From the NCBI GenBank assembly GCA_964351595.1, contig CAYGOT010000001.1, positions 62,001 to 126,000 of the forward strand: a stretch of 64,000 nucleotides of DNA, given 5' to 3'. The notes beneath the pieces were generated by a model. It was not told the origin of the DNA and did no database searches. It saw only the letters and a program-made list of their open reading frames with translations. This stretch comes from UBA6059 sp964351595. GTDB taxonomy: Bacteria > Bacteroidota > Bacteroidia > Cytophagales > Cyclobacteriaceae. Below, piece after piece: positions 61,655 to 64,000 of this stretch; within the stretch, counting starts at the first letter, position 1; each line of letters starts with the position of its first letter. The position numbers were made by a program, and so were the translations under genes.

Positions 61655-62737
61655 ATGATCCATGCTGTAAAAAAGTTAAATCACAGAATTTACCCTAAGA
61701 AACTATTCTATGGAATAAAATGGGTAGTGCTGGGAGTGAATAATATTTGCAACCTGCATTGCAAAATGTGTGACGTGGGATTGAAGGTAAATGATACCAA
61801 TTTTGCTGTTAACCTTACCGGCACCAAACCAATCAACATGCCGCTTGAATTGGTCAAAAGAGTCATTGATCAAACTTATAAATATTATCCAAAGGCAAAG
61901 CTCGGATATGCCTTTACAGAGCCATTGATATACCCTCATCTAATCGAGTCACTTCAGTATGCCAATGAGAAGAACCTTTTTACCACTATCACAACCAATG
62001 CGCTCAACCTGGAGCACAAAGCTGCTGATTTGGTACAAGCAGGGTTGAACGAAATATACATATCGCTTGATGGACCGGAGGAAATTCACAATAGCATTAG
62101 AGGTCATAAAAGCTCTTATTCGAGGGCAATAAGTGGGATTGAGGCCCTACTGGAAACAAAGAATCCTCCAGGTACTTCCATTTTTTGTGTCATTACAGAA
62201 TGGAATATTGGACACTTAAAACGATTTGTTGAGGATGTCAGGCATTTACCACTTAAGGAAGTTGGCTTCATGCATACCAACTTCACCACCAAGGCGATGG
62301 CCGAGACTCACAATCAGTTGCTTCTGGGCGAGTATCCAGCTACTGTTTCCAATATGGATGAAATAGATTTCACCAAGATGGATCTGGAAGTATTACATCA
62401 AGAGATTGAGGAAATTACCCACACTGACTACCCCTTCGAGACGACATTTTCACCAGAAATTCATTCAAGAGCCCAGCTGGATAAATTCTATAATAGACCG
62501 GATATAAGTTTCGGCCGGAGGTGCAATGACGTATTCAACAACCTGATGATCAAGTCAGACGGTTCAGTGATTCCGGCTCATGGAAGGTGCTACAACCTTG
62601 CCATTGGAAATGTATACGATGAAAGCTTAAAAGATATATGGAATTCCAAGGTTGTCGCCAACTTTAGGGTTACGCTTAACAAGCATGGTGGATTGCTTCC
62701 TGCTTGCCTAAGATGTTGTAGTGCATTTTCATCATGA
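61655..62737 (+). CDS. Radical SAM protein with SPASM-like C terminus
   Basis: 360 residues. CNLHCKMCDVG (about 33-43) is the CxxxCxxC cluster motif, followed by the barrel (FTEPLIYPH, LFTTITTNAL, EIYISLDGPEEIHNSIRGH, SIFCVITEWN). The end contains Cys residues in RRCNDVFNNLMIKSDGSVIPAHGRC and LPACLRCCSAFSS, which look like SPASM auxiliary-cluster ligands with a GNVYDESLKDIWNS block. It could modify a peptide or sugar; substrate unknown. Its stop overlaps the next ATG (ATGA). Confidence 0.88.
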   Translation: MIHAVKKLNHRIYPKKLFYGIKWVVLGVNNICNLHCKMCDVGLKVNDTNFAVNLTGTKPINMPLELVKRVIDQTYKYYPKAKLGYAFTEPLIYPHLIESLQYANEKNLFTTITTNALNLEHKAADLVQAGLNEIYISLDGPEEIHNSIRGHKSSYSRAISGIEALLETKNPPGTSIFCVITEWNIGHLKRFVEDVRHLPLKEVGFMHTNFTTKAMAETHNQLLLGEYPATVSNMDEIDFTKMDLEVLHQEIEEITHTDYPFETTFSPEIHSRAQLDKFYNRPDISFGRRCNDVFNNLMIKSDGSVIPAHGRCYNLAIGNVYDESLKDIWNSKVVANFRVTLNKHGGLLPACLRCCSAFSS

Positions 62738-64000
62738 ACAAAGTCTTATTATTCAATCCTTTTGCCGCTAAGAATGGCTATCGCATTCCAAATTCGATAC
62801 TACAAGTAGCTGCTTCTATCAAAGGCAAATACGAGTTCGTATTTGTTGACGGTAACCGAGAAACCGATCCGTGGAAGAAGATCAAGACTCACCTGGATAC
62901 CGGTGAGTTCAAGTTTTTTGGATGTACTGTGATGCCCGGCCCCCAACTAAAACAAGCCATTCCCTTCACAAAGAGGATAAAAGAGCAATATCCAAATATC
63001 ATTAATGTATGGGGTGGTTATTTTGCGTCCAATCAATATGAATCGTCTCTGAAATCTGGGTTTGTTGATTTTATTATCAATGGACAAGGGGACTATGCTT
63101 TTCCACTTCTCCTCGAAATGATAGTCAGGGGACAAGGTGACTTTAATGCCATCAGCAACCTCATTTTTCTTGAAGGTGATCAAGTCGTAAAGACAAAAAA
63201 AGAGTTTGTTGGGGATCAGGACGGACTCCCCGACTTACCCTACGAGGAGCTTCATAGAGATTACCCTTTAAAAGGTTATCTCAAAAAGACCTTCCTAGGA
63301 AGTAGGACCGCAGCTTATCACGCTAGTTTTGGATGCCCATTCACTTGTTCATTTTGCGCGGTAGTGCCCATCTACAATGCCCGATGGAAAAGCAAGTCAG
63401 CAGAGCGTATCTACCGGGATATTAAATATTTAATTGAGGAACATGGGGCAGATGCAGTGGAATTTCATGACAACAACTTTTTTGTCAATGAAAAAATGGT
63501 CGTGGAGTTTTCCAGATTGGTCAAAAAGCACAACATAAAATGGTGGGGAGAAGGTAGAATTGATACTATCAATAAGTACAAGGATGAGTCGCTTGAAATC
63601 ATGCGTGATGCGGGCTGCAAGATGATTTTCTTTGGGGCAGAGAGCAGCAACGATGAGATTTTAGAACAGATGGACAAAGGTGGCACCCAAACAGTCCAAC
63701 AGATCAAGGATTTTGCAGATAGGATGAGAAGATTTGATATCATCCCGGAGTACTCCTTTGTACTCGGTATACCGCAGGCAACAGAACGTCAAGTTAGCGA
63801 ACAGATCACCAGAGATATCGCTTTTATTAAGGAGATTAAGGTCATCAATCCTGACACTGAAATTATCATTTACCTTTACAGTCCGGTTCCCACCGAAGGA
63901 TCAGAATTGTACAGCACTGTCAAAAAAGCTGGTTTTTCGTTTCCGGAAAAACTTGAAGACTGGCTCAGTCCCGACTGGGAAAACTTCGACCTGAGGAGAA
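62734..64000 (+). CDS. B12-binding-type radical SAM protein (3' end outside window)
   Basis: At least 422 residues, cut by the window end. N-terminal Rossmann B12-binding-like domain (about 1-150; VLLFNPFAAKNGYRIPNS, NVWGGYFASNQY) then a radical SAM barrel with FGCPFTCSFCAVV (CxxxCxxC, about 203-210), EFHDNNFFVNEKMV, WWGEGRIDTI and FFGAESSNDEIL. The classic DxHxxG cobalamin loop is not seen, so base-off binding is uncertain. It is translationally coupled to the preceding radical SAM gene, suggesting the two act on the same substrate. Confidence 0.88.
   Translation, partial: MNKVLLFNPFAAKNGYRIPNSILQVAASIKGKYEFVFVDGNRETDPWKKIKTHLDTGEFKFFGCTVMPGPQLKQAIPFTKRIKEQYPNIINVWGGYFASNQYESSLKSGFVDFIINGQGDYAFPLLLEMIVRGQGDFNAISNLIFLEGDQVVKTKKEFVGDQDGLPDLPYEELHRDYPLKGYLKKTFLGSRTAAYHASFGCPFTCSFCAVVPIYNARWKSKSAERIYRDIKYLIEEHGADAVEFHDNNFFVNEKMVVEFSRLVKKHNIKWWGEGRIDTINKYKDESLEIMRDAGCKMIFFGAESSNDEILEQMDKGGTQTVQQIKDFADRMRRFDIIPEYSFVLGIPQATERQVSEQITRDIAFIKEIKVINPDTEIIIYLYSPVPTEGSELYSTVKKAGFSFPEKLEDWLSPDWENFDLRR

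Overview
This window looks like chromosome from a member of the Bacteroidota, probably Cytophagales (inference). The evidence is: TAnnTTTG-type promoter boxes; a TonB-dependent receptor; a lipidated TamA-like protein (TamL); a type IX secretion C-terminal tail; SprB repeats; a BatB-BatC pair; a split methionine synthase; and the alaS / M23 peptidase / MerR neighbourhood typical of the phylum. Both window edges cut genes: a TonB-dependent receptor on the left and a B12-type radical SAM protein on the right.

Region 1 (about 1-32.7 kb) is dense core chromosome. A methionine operon (SAM-I riboswitch, homocysteine-binding half of metH, cobalamin half of metH, metF) is followed by an HMG-CoA lyase. 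Next come dprA and a MerR regulator, an M23 peptidase divergent from alaS, a TlpA-like thioredoxin, a thioesterase, pcm, ribE, an orphan LytTR regulator, a PAP2 phosphatase, hemF, tamL, a TrmH-type methyltransferase, a YhhQ-type transporter, rnz, a STAS protein, purC, an outer-membrane barrel with a type IX-secreted protein, a MORN-repeat protein, a thiolase, and batC-batB. Many neighbours overlap by 1-16 bases.

Region 2 (about 32.7-33.6 kb) is a tRNA locus. A strong Bacteroidota promoter precedes a 5' fragment of tRNA-Ser followed by stacked hairpins, then intact tRNA-Ser(GCU), a GIY-YIG endonuclease gene with a non-ATG start, tandem repeats and dyads, tRNA-Arg(UCU) and a terminator.

Region 3 (about 33.6-52.5 kb) is visibly more AT-rich and reads as an accessory island beside the tRNAs. 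Three rightward genes (PhyH-cupin-cupin fusion, glycosyltransferase-like TPR protein, sulfotransferase) converge on a nine-gene leftward operon. The operon encodes a methyltransferase, two paralogous membrane-anchored SGNH-like proteins with a possible ILEI/FAM3-like C-terminal domain, an MBOAT O-acyltransferase, three fucosyltransferase-like enzymes, a 1020-residue sulfotransferase-like/glycosyltransferase fusion and a GT39-like membrane glycosyltransferase. I infer a surface glycan that is fucosylated or otherwise glycosylated, O-acylated and possibly sulfated. This is the best candidate for an undescribed system.

Region 4 (about 53-57 kb) has an unusual regulator: an alpha/beta-hydrolase, a degenerate nucleotide-cyclase-like region and an AraC DNA-binding domain in one chain. 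It sits beside a three-gene envelope operon (SprB/cytochrome-like lipoprotein, YceI, DUF5777-like barrel) whose upstream region has repeated GTACTTG-like boxes.

Region 5 (57.3-64 kb) is a second glycan block: GT87-like enzyme, Wzx-type flippase, sulfotransferase, GT2, and two radical SAM genes, the last one cut by the window end.
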